Notes: generated by a model from the sequence alone, not told the origin. DNA of 64,000 nt from Ch67 sp041395845 (GCA_041395845.1 JAWKZS010000005.1:62001-126000), one strand, 5' to 3'; positions 8,734-18,146 are shown, counted from the first letter of the stretch. A program made the numbers and translations.

Positions 8734-10344
8734 ATGAACAAGATCATCGTCAAAGACATCCCCGACATCATCCAGCAAGGGCTTGCCTCGGGCTGGAAAA
8801 CCCATAACGGCGCCGCCCTGCAGAATGACCTGACCCTGGACTGCGACGTGGTGATCATCGGCACCGGCGCCGGTGGCGGTACTGCAGCGGAAATCCTCAC
8901 CGGGCAGGGCCTGAACGTGATTCTGGTGGAAGAGGGTCCGCTGCGCTCCTCGAACCATTTCGACATGCAGGAAAAGCGCGCCTATTCCGACCTGTATCAG
9001 GAAGGCATGACCCGCGCCACCGCCGATGGCGGCATCACCATCATGCAGGGCCGCGCCGTGGGTGGCACCACCACCGTCAACTGGACGTCCAGTTTCCGCA
9101 CCCCCGACGAAACCCTGCAGCACTGGACCACGGCCCATGGTCTGAAAGGATTCACCCCCGCCGAGATGGCGCCCTGGTTCGAAAAAATGGAACAGCGTCT
9201 GAACGTGGCCAAGTGGGCGATGAAACCCAACGCCAACAACAGCGTGCTGTCGGACGGCTGCGACAAACTCGGCTTCCACTGGGAAGTGATTCCGCGCAAC
9301 GTGAAGAACTGCTGGAACCTGGGTTACTGCGGCATGGGCTGCCCCACCAACGCCAAGCAAAGCATGCTGGTGACCACGATTCCGGCGGCCCTCGATCGCG
9401 GCGCCCAGCTGGTGTATCGCGCCCGCGCCGACAAACTGCTGATCGAAGGTGACCAGGTCAAGGGCGTGCTGTGCCATGCCATCGCCGATGATGCCGTGCG
9501 CAAGACCGGCCGCCAGATCCGCATCCAGGCCCGCCATACCATCATGGCCTGCGGCGGCATCAACGGCCCTGCCCTGCTGCTGCGCTCCGACGCCCCCGAT
9601 CCCCACGACCGCATCGGCAAGCGCACCTTCTTCCATCCGGTGCCGGGCACCATCGGTGAATTCCCCCAGCGCATCGACGGCTACTACGGCGCGCCGCAAT
9701 CCACCTATTCCGACCATTTCCAGTGGAAGGATGGCGTCGCCGGCCCCATGGGGTACAAGCTGGAAGTGCCCCCCATGCAACCCGGCTTCGTCGCCGCTAT
9801 CGGTATGGGTCACGGCGAGGCGCACGCCCAACAGATGCAGCGCCTGCCCTATCTGAACATGATGCTGGCCCTGCTGCGGGACGGCTTTCATGACGACAGC
9901 GAAGGTGGGTCGATCCACCTGCGCAGCGACGGTCTGCCGGCGGTGGAATACCCGTTCAACGACTACCTGCGGGACGGCATCCGCCGCGCCCTGCATACCA
10001 TGGCGGAAATCCAGTTTGCTGCCGGCGCCCTCAAGGTGCGGCCGGTGCATGTGGCCGGCACCTATGCCAGCACACTGACCGAGGTAAAGCAGCAGATCGA
10101 GGAACTGGACTTGAAACCGGCGCGGGTGCGGGTGGGCTCCGCCCACGTCATGGGTGGCTGCGCCATGGGCGAGGATGTGAAAACATCGGTGGTGAACAGC
10201 TACGGCAAGTTCCATCATCTGGACGGCCTGCACATCCTGGATGGCTCGATCTTCCCCACCAGTATCGGCGCCAACCCGCAGCTGTCGATTTACGGCATGG
10301 TGGCGCGTCTGGCCACCCGGCTGGGGCAGCAGCTGACGGCGTGA
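8734..10344 (+). CDS. laoA: GMC-family alcohol dehydrogenase (LaoA-like)
   Basis: A 536-residue FAD flavoenzyme of the glucose-methanol-choline family. The N-terminal FAD motif GTGAGGG is at residues 43-49, followed by the second GMC signature GRAVGGTTTVNW. The C-terminal catalytic pair is His471 (SAHVMGG) and Asn514 (GANPQLS), the arrangement seen in cholesterol-oxidase-like and long-chain alcohol members. It would oxidise primary alcohols to aldehydes for the upstream aldehyde dehydrogenase. The Tat-signal partner directly upstream suggests an envelope location, although this protein has no signal of its own. It matches the Pseudomonas Lao arrangement; no TetR-type LaoR is adjacent here. 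Confidence 0.85.
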   Translation: MNKIIVKDIPDIIQQGLASGWKTHNGAALQNDLTLDCDVVIIGTGAGGGTAAEILTGQGLNVILVEEGPLRSSNHFDMQEKRAYSDLYQEGMTRATADGGITIMQGRAVGGTTTVNWTSSFRTPDETLQHWTTAHGLKGFTPAEMAPWFEKMEQRLNVAKWAMKPNANNSVLSDGCDKLGFHWEVIPRNVKNCWNLGYCGMGCPTNAKQSMLVTTIPAALDRGAQLVYRARADKLLIEGDQVKGVLCHAIADDAVRKTGRQIRIQARHTIMACGGINGPALLLRSDAPDPHDRIGKRTFFHPVPGTIGEFPQRIDGYYGAPQSTYSDHFQWKDGVAGPMGYKLEVPPMQPGFVAAIGMGHGEAHAQQMQRLPYLNMMLALLRDGFHDDSEGGSIHLRSDGLPAVEYPFNDYLRDGIRRALHTMAEIQFAAGALKVRPVHVAGTYASTLTEVKQQIEELDLKPARVRVGSAHVMGGCAMGEDVKTSVVNSYGKFHHLDGLHILDGSIFPTSIGANPQLSIYGMVARLATRLGQQLTA

Positions 10345-10389
10345 AAAAGCAACGCGCCGGATTCACGGCCCAGTCTTAAAGGCCATGCC

Positions 10390-10427
10390 CAAAGGGGGTG
10401 TCGCCTGATCAAGGTACTCCCCCTTTG
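10390..10427 (+). terminator. Possible terminator hairpin after laoA
   Basis: Perfect 9-base arms CAAAGGGGG (10390-10398) and CCCCCTTTG (10419-10427) with a 20-base loop. Only scattered T residues follow (TCATTCATAATT), so it would be a weak terminator for the lao genes. Confidence 0.45.
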
Positions 10428-10611
10428 TCATTCATAATTGAATACAATCGCCGGTTCGGAAATCACGGGCCGGTGGAGCGGCGTCTGCATATCGGTGATA
10501 TCATTTACGGCCATTTGTTACGTGAAAGCCGTCCCGAACGCACGCCTCCGTCCCACGGCACCACCGCTGGATGCGCAAGGCAGGATGCGTCGGGCTCAAC
10601 CGGATCATCCG

Positions 10612-11544
10612 ATGGCAAAATCGAAATCCAGAAAAAAAGCCAACCCCGCTCGCCCCAACTACCACCCCTACTACTGGCCGATCTGGCTGCTGTTCGGAGT
10701 CGGCTGGTGTGTCGCCCATCTGCCGTTCCGCTGGCAGGTGACGCTGGGCCGCGGTTTCGGCCGCCTGCTGTATCACCTGGGCAAGGAGCGGGCGTACATC
10801 ACCCATCGCAATATCGAAGTATGCATGCCGCAGCTGAGCAAGGCGGAGCAGGATGCGCTGGTCAACAAAAATTTCGAATCCGTGGGCATGGGCTTTGTCG
10901 AACTGGCGATGGCCTACTGGGGCAACAGGGACTCCCTGCATCGCCGTTTCACGTTCAAGGGAATTGAACATCTGGAAGCTGCCAAAGCCCAGGGCAAAGG
11001 CGTGCTGGTGGTGGCATGCCACATGACATCGCTGGAACTGATGCTGCGGCTGTTTGCAGAAAGCTGGCCGTGCGCGGTGCTGTACAAGCCCAACAACAAT
11101 CCGTTCTTCGAGGCCTACAGCACGGCCAAGCGGGCCCGTTACTCAATTCCAGTGCCTGCCAAAAAACTGCGCGGTTTTCTCGATCATCTCAAGGCCGGCG
11201 GCAGCGCCATCTACCTGGCGGACCAGGACTACGGCGCCAAGCACAGCGTGTTCGCACCGTTCTTCGGCGTGCAGTGCGCCACCATCAAGCGGCCGCCGGA
11301 TTATCTTGAGTATTCCGGCGCAGTGCTGATGCCGGTAGTGTTCGGCCGTCATGATGACGACTCCGGTTACTACGCCGAAGTGTTCCCGCCGCTGGACTAT
11401 CCAACCGGTGATGAAATTCAGGACGCCACCACCCTGAATCAGTGGGTAGAAAAAAACGTGCTGCGCCACCCCGACCAGTATCTGTGGCAACACCGCCGCT
11501 TCAAACGGCGTCCCGAGGGCGAACCAAAGATCTACAAACGCTAG
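10612..11544 (+). CDS. lpxL: Lipid A lauroyl acyltransferase, LpxL/HtrB family
   Basis: Transfers a secondary acyl chain to lipid A at the inner membrane. The HX4E catalytic motif (HMTSLE) starts at His137, and DQDYGAKHSVFAPFFG is the conserved substrate-binding stretch of this family. An N-terminal membrane segment (WPIWLLFGVGWCVAHLPF) is preceded by a Lys-rich head. The frame is open back to 10438, but the ATG at 10612 gives 310 residues, the usual family length; an ATG at 10585 is also possible. It could equally be the LpxM/LpxP paralogue. The Nudix gene starts 2 bases after its stop. Confidence 0.85.
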   Translation: MAKSKSRKKANPARPNYHPYYWPIWLLFGVGWCVAHLPFRWQVTLGRGFGRLLYHLGKERAYITHRNIEVCMPQLSKAEQDALVNKNFESVGMGFVELAMAYWGNRDSLHRRFTFKGIEHLEAAKAQGKGVLVVACHMTSLELMLRLFAESWPCAVLYKPNNNPFFEAYSTAKRARYSIPVPAKKLRGFLDHLKAGGSAIYLADQDYGAKHSVFAPFFGVQCATIKRPPDYLEYSGAVLMPVVFGRHDDDSGYYAEVFPPLDYPTGDEIQDATTLNQWVEKNVLRHPDQYLWQHRRFKRRPEGEPKIYKR

Positions 11545-11545
11545 C

Positions 11546-12103
11546 ATGGCCGTGCGCCCGCCCAAACTGTTCCCGTTCCGGCGCTGGCTGCCACGTGCGG
11601 CGGTGGCGGTGATTCACCGGCAGGGCGATCAGGGAACCGAACTGTTCCTGATCCAGCGCGCCCACAAGCCCGGCGATCCCTGGAGTGGCGACATGGCGTT
11701 TCCCGGCGGCCGCCAACAACCGGAAGATCCGGATTCCCGCGCCACCGCGATACGCGAAACCTGGGAAGAAACCGGGCTCGACCTGCATCGCCAGGGCATT
11801 CAACTGCAGCGCCTGTCCGACGTGATGGCCCGCACCCACCGCATGAACAAGCCGATGATCATTTCCCCCTGGCTGTTCGAATGGTATGGCGAGGCACATC
11901 TGCATTTCAGTCATGAAGTGGCGGACGCACTGTGGATTCCGCTGCGGTTTTTCACCAATCCGGAACACCGCGGCAGCATTCCCTGGACCCGCAAGGGTGT
12001 CACCCTGAACATGCCCTGCTACTACTACGATGAAAAGCCGGTGTGGGGATTGACGCTGCAGATGATCGAGGATGTGATCGCCCGGGATGTGCTGCAGCCC
12101 TGA
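11546..12103 (+). CDS. Nudix hydrolase, CoA pyrophosphatase (NudL)-like
   Basis: A 185-residue protein with a Nudix box running from FPGGR to RETWEETGL. The spacing between GG and RE (14 residues) and the lead-in GDMAFPGGR match the NudL/YeaB subgroup, which cleaves CoA and its derivatives. It is probably cytoplasmic. It is likely co-transcribed with the acyltransferase gene (1-base gap). Substrate assignment within Nudix families is uncertain. Confidence 0.8.
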   Translation: MAVRPPKLFPFRRWLPRAAVAVIHRQGDQGTELFLIQRAHKPGDPWSGDMAFPGGRQQPEDPDSRATAIRETWEETGLDLHRQGIQLQRLSDVMARTHRMNKPMIISPWLFEWYGEAHLHFSHEVADALWIPLRFFTNPEHRGSIPWTRKGVTLNMPCYYYDEKPVWGLTLQMIEDVIARDVLQP

Positions 12104-12121
12104 GCGACCATTTCCACGCGA

Positions 12122-14923
12122 TTATTTGGCCGGAAAATTCACTGGCCGGAACTGGCTGATGAATTCTTCCACCTTCGCCGCCGTCAGTGGCCGGCTGATA
12201 TAGAAACCCTGGATCGCATCGCAGCGGATATCCCGCAGCCATTCCAGCTGCTCGCGGGTTTCCACGCCTTCGGCCATCACCACCTTGTTGAGCGATTTCG
12301 CCAGGCTGACAATGGTGCCGGCAATTTCGCGGCTGTGTTCACGGGCGTCCGCATCAGACACAAAACTGCGATCGATTTTCAGCACATCGAACGGCAGGCG
12401 ATGCAGATAACTCAGCGACGAATAACCGGTTCCAAAATCGTCGATTGCGATCCGCACCCCCAGCGCATTCAGCTGGCCGAGTTTCTGCGCTGCGCTTTCG
12501 GCGTCCTGAATCAGTACCGACTCGGTGATTTCCAGTTCCAGATCAGTGTAATCCAGTCTGAAATCATCCAGCGCGCTCTGCACCATGGCGACAAAATCCG
12601 TGCGCGCCAGCTGGCGGGCTGACACATTCACCGCGATGCGTTCCAGCGGCAGATCCGCCATGCGCCAGCTCGCCATCTGCTGACAGGCCTGCCGCAGCAC
12701 CCACTCGCCGATATCCAGAATCAGTCCGGTGTCTTCCGCCACTTCGATGAATTCCAGCGGCGCCAGCAGGCCCGCTTCCGGATCGCGCAGTCGCACCAGG
12801 GCTTCGACGCTGAATTTGTCGCGGTGCAGATACCACTGGGGCTGGTAATGCACCACCACATTGCCACTGTCCAGCGCGTCGCGAATCCGCCGTTCGGCAA
12901 TCATGCGGCGCTGCGAAGCGTCGTTCATGGTCGCTTCGTAAAACCGGAACTGGCCACGGCCTTCTTCCTTGGCCCGGTACATCGCGATATCCGCATTGCG
13001 CAGCAAGGTTTCCACGCTGCCGCCATCATGGGGGAACACCGCAATGCCGATACTGGCGCCGAGAAAATAACGCCGCTCGCCCAGGCGGTAGGGCGACGTC
13101 AGCATGGTCATGATTTTTTCCGCCACCCGGGTGGCCCGCAGCGGCGAATCAATATTGCTGAGCAGCACTATGAATTCATCACCACCCTGCCGCGCCACCG
13201 TATCTTCGTCCGTCACACAGACCCGCAAACGTTCCGCCGTGCGCCGCAACAGCTCGTCACCCAGTGAATGGCCACCGCTGTCGTTGATCTGCTTGAAGTG
13301 ATCCAGATCGACAAACAGCACCGCGCCCAGCCCACCCTTACGCACGGCATGACGGATCGACTGTTCCAGCCGGTCTTTCAGCAGCTGGCGATTGGGCAGC
13401 TGGGTGAGCGGATCGAAATGGACCTGGCGGTACAGCGTTTTTTCCCGCTGCACCGCCGTAATCGCCACCGCCAGACGATCGGCAAAATCTTTCAGCAGAC
13501 GGCGATCACCGTCGGGCAGACGCAGGGATTTCTGCCATGCGACTGCCAGCAATCCACACACGGAACCGTTCACCAGAACCGGAAACAGATTGGTGCTGCC
13601 ACCCAGAAACGCCGGTTGCTGCGGCCACAGCCAGGACAGAAACTGGGCATCCGCCAAGCCGGTGCGGTGCACCGGATCCAGTGCTTCCAGCCAGACCCGG
13701 TGATGGGCATCCAGCGCTACCTGACGCAATTCGTGCTGGCCACTGGCGTGAAAATAGCTGAACACCGCCATCGCATCGGCCTGCTCGTTGTCGCACAGCG
13801 CCACCGCCACCGCATCGGCATCGATCAGCCGCTGCAACGCACCCAGCGTGGTCTGCGCCACCTGCTCCAGATCCGGCACATTCAGGATCAGCTGATCGAT
13901 ATGGGACAGGCCGGTCAGCATTTCAAACTGCTTGCCCAGCTGCTGCGCCATATGATTGAACGCGCTGGCCAGATCCTCCAGCTCGTCTTTACTGTGCACG
14001 TCAATCTGCACATCGAACTGACGGTCGGCAATCCGCTTTGCCCCCTGCATCAGCGACGCAACCGGGGTGAGAAAACGCTTGATCTGCCACATGGCCACCA
14101 GCACACCCAGCAACAGGGTCACAGCCACCACCACGGAAAACGCCTGCTGCAACTGGCCGATGGCTTCGAACACATGACGCTTGGGTTCGCTCACCCAGAT
14201 TTTCCAGGCCGGCACCCCGAAGCGCTGCTGCAGGGCAATGGAGCGCACCTGCACCAGCTCCCGCTCGTCGGCCATATCCAGTTCCAGCGCGAATTCCCCG
14301 GGGTTCGCCTGTGCCGCTGCCAGCGCTCCGAACCCCTGGCTCGACAGAAAGTAGCGCGGCGCACAGAAGATGTTTTCATCGAAGCTGCCAAACACGCAGT
14401 AACGCAACCGGGCATCGAGATCGCGGCCATTGCCCAGCAGATACTCTCCCGCCAGCTGCCCAAGCAGCAGCGGAAATTCCGCACTAGCCCGGTTGTATTT
14501 CAGAAAATGCACCAACCCGTCTTTCGATGTCAGCAACACCAGCTGTTCTGTTTCCAGCCGGTTGATCAACCCCTCCCGCGCCCGTCCTGGCACATGACTC
14601 ATCAGATCCCGCACCCGCTGCCAGGACACTTGCTCGGTAAAACTGAACTGTTGCCGGATCTGATCCTGATCCGCCGGATTGCGTTGCGCATCTGCAATAC
14701 TTTCGAACAGCGCACTGGACAGCAGCAGGCGCTCATGCAGTGTGGTGGCAAAAAAGCGGGCTTCGTTGCTGATTTTTTTCTGGCTCTGGGAATACAGGTA
14801 GGTTGCCAAATAGTTGTAGGAAAACGATGCGAACAGCAGCATCGGCAGCAGGGCTACCAGAAACAGCAACAGCATGAACTTGCGTCCGAGTCTGCTGCGA
14901 AGATCACTCAGTCGTAACGGCAT
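12122..14923 (-). CDS. Membrane GGDEF/EAL c-di-GMP protein with HAMP and GAF-like domains
   Basis: A 933-residue inner membrane protein. A membrane segment near residues 17-38, a periplasmic sensor region to ~255, and a second membrane segment (AVTLLLGVLVAMW) lead into a HAMP domain. A GAF-like region precedes GGDEF (intact GGDEF near residue 580). The EAL domain is also intact: EALVR near 708, NVSARQLA, ITES, IDDFGTGYSSL near 828 and AEGVET. Both cyclase and phosphodiesterase activity are therefore possible; many such hybrids act mainly as phosphodiesterases. Its stop faces the Nudix gene end, 18 bases away. Confidence 0.88.
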   Translation of the reverse strand: MPLRLSDLRSRLGRKFMLLLFLVALLPMLLFASFSYNYLATYLYSQSQKKISNEARFFATTLHERLLLSSALFESIADAQRNPADQDQIRQQFSFTEQVSWQRVRDLMSHVPGRAREGLINRLETEQLVLLTSKDGLVHFLKYNRASAEFPLLLGQLAGEYLLGNGRDLDARLRYCVFGSFDENIFCAPRYFLSSQGFGALAAAQANPGEFALELDMADERELVQVRSIALQQRFGVPAWKIWVSEPKRHVFEAIGQLQQAFSVVVAVTLLLGVLVAMWQIKRFLTPVASLMQGAKRIADRQFDVQIDVHSKDELEDLASAFNHMAQQLGKQFEMLTGLSHIDQLILNVPDLEQVAQTTLGALQRLIDADAVAVALCDNEQADAMAVFSYFHASGQHELRQVALDAHHRVWLEALDPVHRTGLADAQFLSWLWPQQPAFLGGSTNLFPVLVNGSVCGLLAVAWQKSLRLPDGDRRLLKDFADRLAVAITAVQREKTLYRQVHFDPLTQLPNRQLLKDRLEQSIRHAVRKGGLGAVLFVDLDHFKQINDSGGHSLGDELLRRTAERLRVCVTDEDTVARQGGDEFIVLLSNIDSPLRATRVAEKIMTMLTSPYRLGERRYFLGASIGIAVFPHDGGSVETLLRNADIAMYRAKEEGRGQFRFYEATMNDASQRRMIAERRIRDALDSGNVVVHYQPQWYLHRDKFSVEALVRLRDPEAGLLAPLEFIEVAEDTGLILDIGEWVLRQACQQMASWRMADLPLERIAVNVSARQLARTDFVAMVQSALDDFRLDYTDLELEITESVLIQDAESAAQKLGQLNALGVRIAIDDFGTGYSSLSYLHRLPFDVLKIDRSFVSDADAREHSREIAGTIVSLAKSLNKVVMAEGVETREQLEWLRDIRCDAIQGFYISRPLTAAKVEEFISQFRPVNFPAK

Positions 14924-15166
14924 GGGTGGGTGGATTCAATCCGGCTGTCTGACGTACCCCATTGTCGCGCCAAAGCGGGCGCGCTGTCTTTGAAAAGCGT
15001 AGCACAGTCAGGCATTGCGCCCCGCTGTCGGGGATTTTGACATTCGCCCGAAAAGGACCCTCTAGTCATTTCATAACATACTGATATGGCTATATTTTTT
15101 AAAAACGGTGCGATGTTTGCTTTGCGGTGGGCGCTGCAAATCATGGATGTTGTTAGGAGTAGTATC

Positions 15167-15328
15167 ATGAAAGCCCTGCTGATCTTGTTGTCCGGCATGC
15201 TGATGGCCAATCTGGCCCTGGCGAACAGCCCGATCGATCACACCGTCAATTACGACAGCCTTGCCACTGTCATTCTGCTGGCCATCGGCGTCGTGTGCCT
15301 GGTCATCGCCCGCCGCAGATCCGCCTGA
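15167..15328 (+). CDS. Small membrane protein, 53 residues
   Basis: Start ATG 15167 is chosen because TAGGAG (15154-15159) lies 7 bases upstream; the longer open frame from 15086 has no such site. The product has a cleavable-looking signal (MKALLILLSGMLMANLALA), a short polar stretch of about 15 residues, a hydrophobic helix (ATVILLAIGVVCLVIA) and the terminal tail RRRSA. This is the signal/helix/basic-tail plan seen in sorting-signal proteins such as PEP-CTERM-type, but no recognisable sorting motif precedes the helix. Function unknown. It diverges from the GGDEF/EAL gene. Confidence 0.6.
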   Translation: MKALLILLSGMLMANLALANSPIDHTVNYDSLATVILLAIGVVCLVIARRRSA

Positions 15329-15342
15329 ATCCGCTGTTGCGC

Positions 15343-15370
15343 GCCGCTGCCACCACCACGGGGCAGCGGC
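15343..15370. repeat. Hairpin downstream of the 53-residue protein gene
   Basis: Nine-base GC-rich arms (GCCGCTGCC / GGCAGCGGC) with a 10-base loop. No T-tract follows, so it is only a possible terminator or stability stem before coaD. Confidence 0.4.
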
Positions 15371-15430
15371 TTGAGGTTGGCCTGACCATACGTTACCCTT
15401 CGCCCACCTCAAATCTGCAGGCCTGCCACC

Positions 15431-15922
15431 ATGTCCAAATTCAATCGCGTCGTCTATCCCGGTACCTTCGATCCCATGACCAACGGCCATCTGGATCTGG
15501 TGGAACGGGCATCCCGCCTGTTTGATCATGTGATCGTGGCCATCGCAGCGAGCGAGAAGAAAAAGCCCCTGTTCCCACTGGAACAGCGCGTGGCACTGGC
15601 GCAGGCGTCGCTGGCGCACCTGCCCAACGTGGAAGTCAAAGGCTTCAACAAACTGCTGGCGTTCTTCTGCCAGGAACAGAAAGCCAACGTGCTGCTGCGG
15701 GGTCTGCGGGCCGTGTCGGATTTCGAGTACGAATTCCAGCTGGCCAACATGAACCGCAATCTGGACAAAACCATCGAGACCGTGTTTCTGACCCCATCCG
15801 AACACCTGTCGTTCATCAGCTCGTCGCTGGTGCGCGAGATTTCCTCCCTCGGCGGTGATGTCGGCCAGTTCGTACCCAAGCCAGTACTGGCTGCGCTGCG
15901 CGAAGTCCACAAACCGCAATAA
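15431..15922 (+). CDS. coaD: Phosphopantetheine adenylyltransferase
   Basis: Penultimate step of CoA synthesis: 4'-phosphopantetheine plus ATP gives dephospho-CoA. The 163 residues and the N-terminal nucleotidyltransferase signature YPGTFDPMTNGH (T/HxGH with His20) are typical, as is the C-terminal ISSSLVREI. It is cytoplasmic. It is followed by a YfhL-type ferredoxin, the same order as in Pseudomonas. Confidence 0.97.
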   Translation: MSKFNRVVYPGTFDPMTNGHLDLVERASRLFDHVIVAIAASEKKKPLFPLEQRVALAQASLAHLPNVEVKGFNKLLAFFCQEQKANVLLRGLRAVSDFEYEFQLANMNRNLDKTIETVFLTPSEHLSFISSSLVREISSLGGDVGQFVPKPVLAALREVHKPQ

Positions 15923-16017
15923 CCCCAAAGCCCGCCGGTGGAATTCCCGTCCGCCCGGGCATACCATTGCGTCGATATGTTTAACAGTAACGGGCAGCCA
16001 GCCCAGCGAGTTGTACC

Positions 16018-16269
16018 ATGGCCCTGATCATCACCGACGACTGCATCAACTGTGACGTCTGCGAACCGGAATGCCCCAACGGCGCCATTTCGCAGGGCGA
16101 CGAAATCTATGTGATCGATCCCAACAAGTGCACCGAATGCGTCGGCCACTACGACGAGCCCCAGTGCCAGCAGGTGTGCCCGGTGGACTGCATTCCGCTC
16201 GATCCCAACCATGTGGAAACCGAAGAACAGCTGATGGAAAAATATCACCGCCTGCAAGGCAACGGCTGA
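16018..16269 (+). CDS. YfhL-family 2[4Fe-4S] ferredoxin
   Basis: An 83-residue ferredoxin with two cluster motifs: Cys9, 12, 15 and 19, and Cys38, 41, 50 and 54, with an extra Cys58. The insert between the second-cluster cysteines (CTECVGHYDEPQCQQVC) is the Alv/YfhL-type feature. It is a low-potential electron carrier whose partner is unknown. A strong terminator follows. Confidence 0.93.
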   Translation: MALIITDDCINCDVCEPECPNGAISQGDEIYVIDPNKCTECVGHYDEPQCQQVCPVDCIPLDPNHVETEEQLMEKYHRLQGNG

Positions 16270-16310
16270 TCCAATCCGGCTGCGGGTGGACATTCCCGCC
16301 CGATCCCCTT

Positions 16311-16335
16311 AAAAAGGCCCCTGCGGCCTTTTTTT
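16311..16335 (+). terminator. Rho-independent terminator after the ferredoxin gene
   Basis: Stem AAAAAGGCC (16311-16319) and GGCCTTTTT (16325-16333), loop CCTGC, followed by a run of T to 16335. Confidence 0.9.
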
Positions 16336-16371
16336 GTGCCCGCCGGTTTTTCTTTCACCCTCCTTTGCGGA

Positions 16372-18102
16372 ATGAATGCTGCCATGCTGCGACTGACGCT
16401 CCTGCTCTGCCTGTTCCTGATCCCCCCGGCCTGGGCCGGCGTTCCCGTCAAACCCAGGGATTTTGCCGTGGCCAGCGCCCACCCGCTGGCGACCGCGGCC
16501 GGCATCCGCGTGCTGGAACAGGGTGGCAACGCCTTTGACGCGGCGATCACGGTGGCGGCGGTGCTCGGCGTGGTGGAACCCTACAGTGCCGGAATCGGTG
16601 GCGGTGGTTTCTGGCTGCTGCAAAAGGGCGACAGCCCGGAGCCGGTATTTGTGGATGCCCGGGAAACCGCGCCCGCTGCCGCCAGCGCCGACCTGTACGT
16701 CAACGCCAAAGGGGAAGTGGACCGGGATCTGGCCATCAATACCGCCCTGAGTGCCGGCATTCCCGGCCAGCCGGCGGCCTTTGTTCATCTTGCGCAACAC
16801 TACGGCAAACTGCCCCTGCGCCAGACCCTGCAACCGGCCATCGATGCTGCCCGCAACGGCTTTCCGGTGAACCCGGTCTATCGCGCCCTGGCAGAGATGC
16901 GGGCGCCGGTCCTGCAGCGCTATGCGGACAGCCAGCGCCTGTTCCTCAATGATGGCAAGCCGTTCACCGACACCACCCTGATCCAACAGCCGGAACTGGC
17001 CGCCACCCTGGAGCAGCTGGCGGACAAGGGCTTCGATGGCTTTTACAAAGGTCCGCTGGCGCAAAAGCTGGTGACGGGCGTGAAGGCCGGTGGGGGTATC
17101 TGGACCCTGCAGGATCTGGCCAATTACCGGGTAATCGAACGGGAGCCCATCCGTTTTCACTATCAGGACGCGCTGATCTGGTCGGCGCCGCCACCGTCCT
17201 CCGGCGGGATCGCCCTCGCGCAGATGTTTGGCATGCTGGATCAGTTCAACTACGCCGGGAAAAATGACATCGACCGCGCCCACCTGCTGGTGGAAGTGAT
17301 GCGTCGGGCCTACCGGGATCGGGCCATCCACCTGGGCGATCCGGATTTCCACCAAGTGCCCATCAAGCATCTGCTCAACGAGCAGTACCTGCAGGATCTG
17401 GCGGCGGATATTTCCGGCGCCCATGCCACCCCCAGCAAGGATCTGGGGCCGGTGACGCCACCGCCGTCCGGCACTCACACCACCCATCTGTCGATCATCG
17501 ACCGGGACGGCAACCGGGTGGCGGCAACCCTGTCGATCAATCTGCCCTTCGGCTCCGGCTACACCGTGCCCGGCACCGGCGTGCTGCTGAACAACGAGAT
17601 GGACGACTTTTCCGCCCAGCCCGGCGCGCCGAATGCCTATGGACTGGTGGGCAGCGCGGCCAACGCCATCGCACCGGGCAAGCGTCCCCTGTCCAGCATG
17701 ACCCCCACCTTCATGGAATACGGCCCGGCGGACAACCGCCAGTTCGCCCTGATCGGCACCCCCGGCGGCAGCCGTATCATCACCATGGTATTCCTGGGGC
17801 TGCTGGAAGCACTGGACGGCAAGGGCCCACAGGCCTGGGTAGACCGCCCCCGCTTCCACCACCAGTTCCTGCCGGATGTGGTGGAGTATGAGCCGGAAAG
17901 CTTCACCCCCGCCTTTTTGCAGGGACTGGAGCAGAAAGACCATATGCTGAAAGTGACTGACCGCCCTTACGGTGACATGCACGTGGTGCGCTGGCAGTGG
18001 AAGAACGGGCTGGTGGAAGCGGCGTCAGACAGGCGCCGGCTCGGCTATGCCCAGGTAGGAAAGGAAAAGGCTGCACCGGAAAAGGCAGGATCGCCGAAAT
18101 GA
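16372..18102 (+). CDS. ggt: Gamma-glutamyltransferase (glutathione hydrolase)
   Basis: Periplasmic enzyme that removes or transfers the gamma-glutamyl group of glutathione. It is made as a precursor that self-cleaves before a threonine: here Thr370, the first of TTHLSIIDRDG, which becomes the nucleophile. The PGGSRIIT motif near the C-terminus is also conserved. A signal peptide (MLRLTLLLCLFLIPPAWA) follows the start. The frame is open from 16336, but that GTG abuts the upstream terminator, so ATG 16372 (or 16384) is preferred. It lies in a coaD-ferredoxin-ggt-mutM cluster as in Pseudomonas. Confidence 0.93.
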   Translation: MNAAMLRLTLLLCLFLIPPAWAGVPVKPRDFAVASAHPLATAAGIRVLEQGGNAFDAAITVAAVLGVVEPYSAGIGGGGFWLLQKGDSPEPVFVDARETAPAAASADLYVNAKGEVDRDLAINTALSAGIPGQPAAFVHLAQHYGKLPLRQTLQPAIDAARNGFPVNPVYRALAEMRAPVLQRYADSQRLFLNDGKPFTDTTLIQQPELAATLEQLADKGFDGFYKGPLAQKLVTGVKAGGGIWTLQDLANYRVIEREPIRFHYQDALIWSAPPPSSGGIALAQMFGMLDQFNYAGKNDIDRAHLLVEVMRRAYRDRAIHLGDPDFHQVPIKHLLNEQYLQDLAADISGAHATPSKDLGPVTPPPSGTHTTHLSIIDRDGNRVAATLSINLPFGSGYTVPGTGVLLNNEMDDFSAQPGAPNAYGLVGSAANAIAPGKRPLSSMTPTFMEYGPADNRQFALIGTPGGSRIITMVFLGLLEALDGKGPQAWVDRPRFHHQFLPDVVEYEPESFTPAFLQGLEQKDHMLKVTDRPYGDMHVVRWQWKNGLVEAASDRRRLGYAQVGKEKAAPEKAGSPK

Positions 18103-18105
18103 AAA

Positions 18106-18129
18106 AACCCCGGCTTCAGGGCCGGGGTT
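18106..18129 (-). terminator. Bidirectional terminator between ggt and a convergent small gene
   Basis: Perfect arms AACCCCGGC (18106-18114) and GCCGGGGTT (18121-18129) with a 6-base loop. On the minus strand the stem is followed by six T, so it ends the 18147-18482 gene best; it can also stop ggt read-through. Confidence 0.85.
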
Positions 18130-18146
18130 GATTCGCAGTTCGTTGC

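Noticed and set aside
8071..10233. A 720-codon minus-strand frame across the lao genes
   Set aside because: It is the antisense of laoB/laoA; high GC content leaves long antisense frames open, and the plus strand carries clear family motifs.
10390..10427. Strong rho-independent terminator after laoA
   Set aside because: The stem is good but the T-tract is absent, so it is kept only as a weak candidate.
13268..14917. A 549-codon plus-strand frame opposite the GGDEF/EAL gene
   Set aside because: His/Gln-rich antisense product of a well-supported gene.
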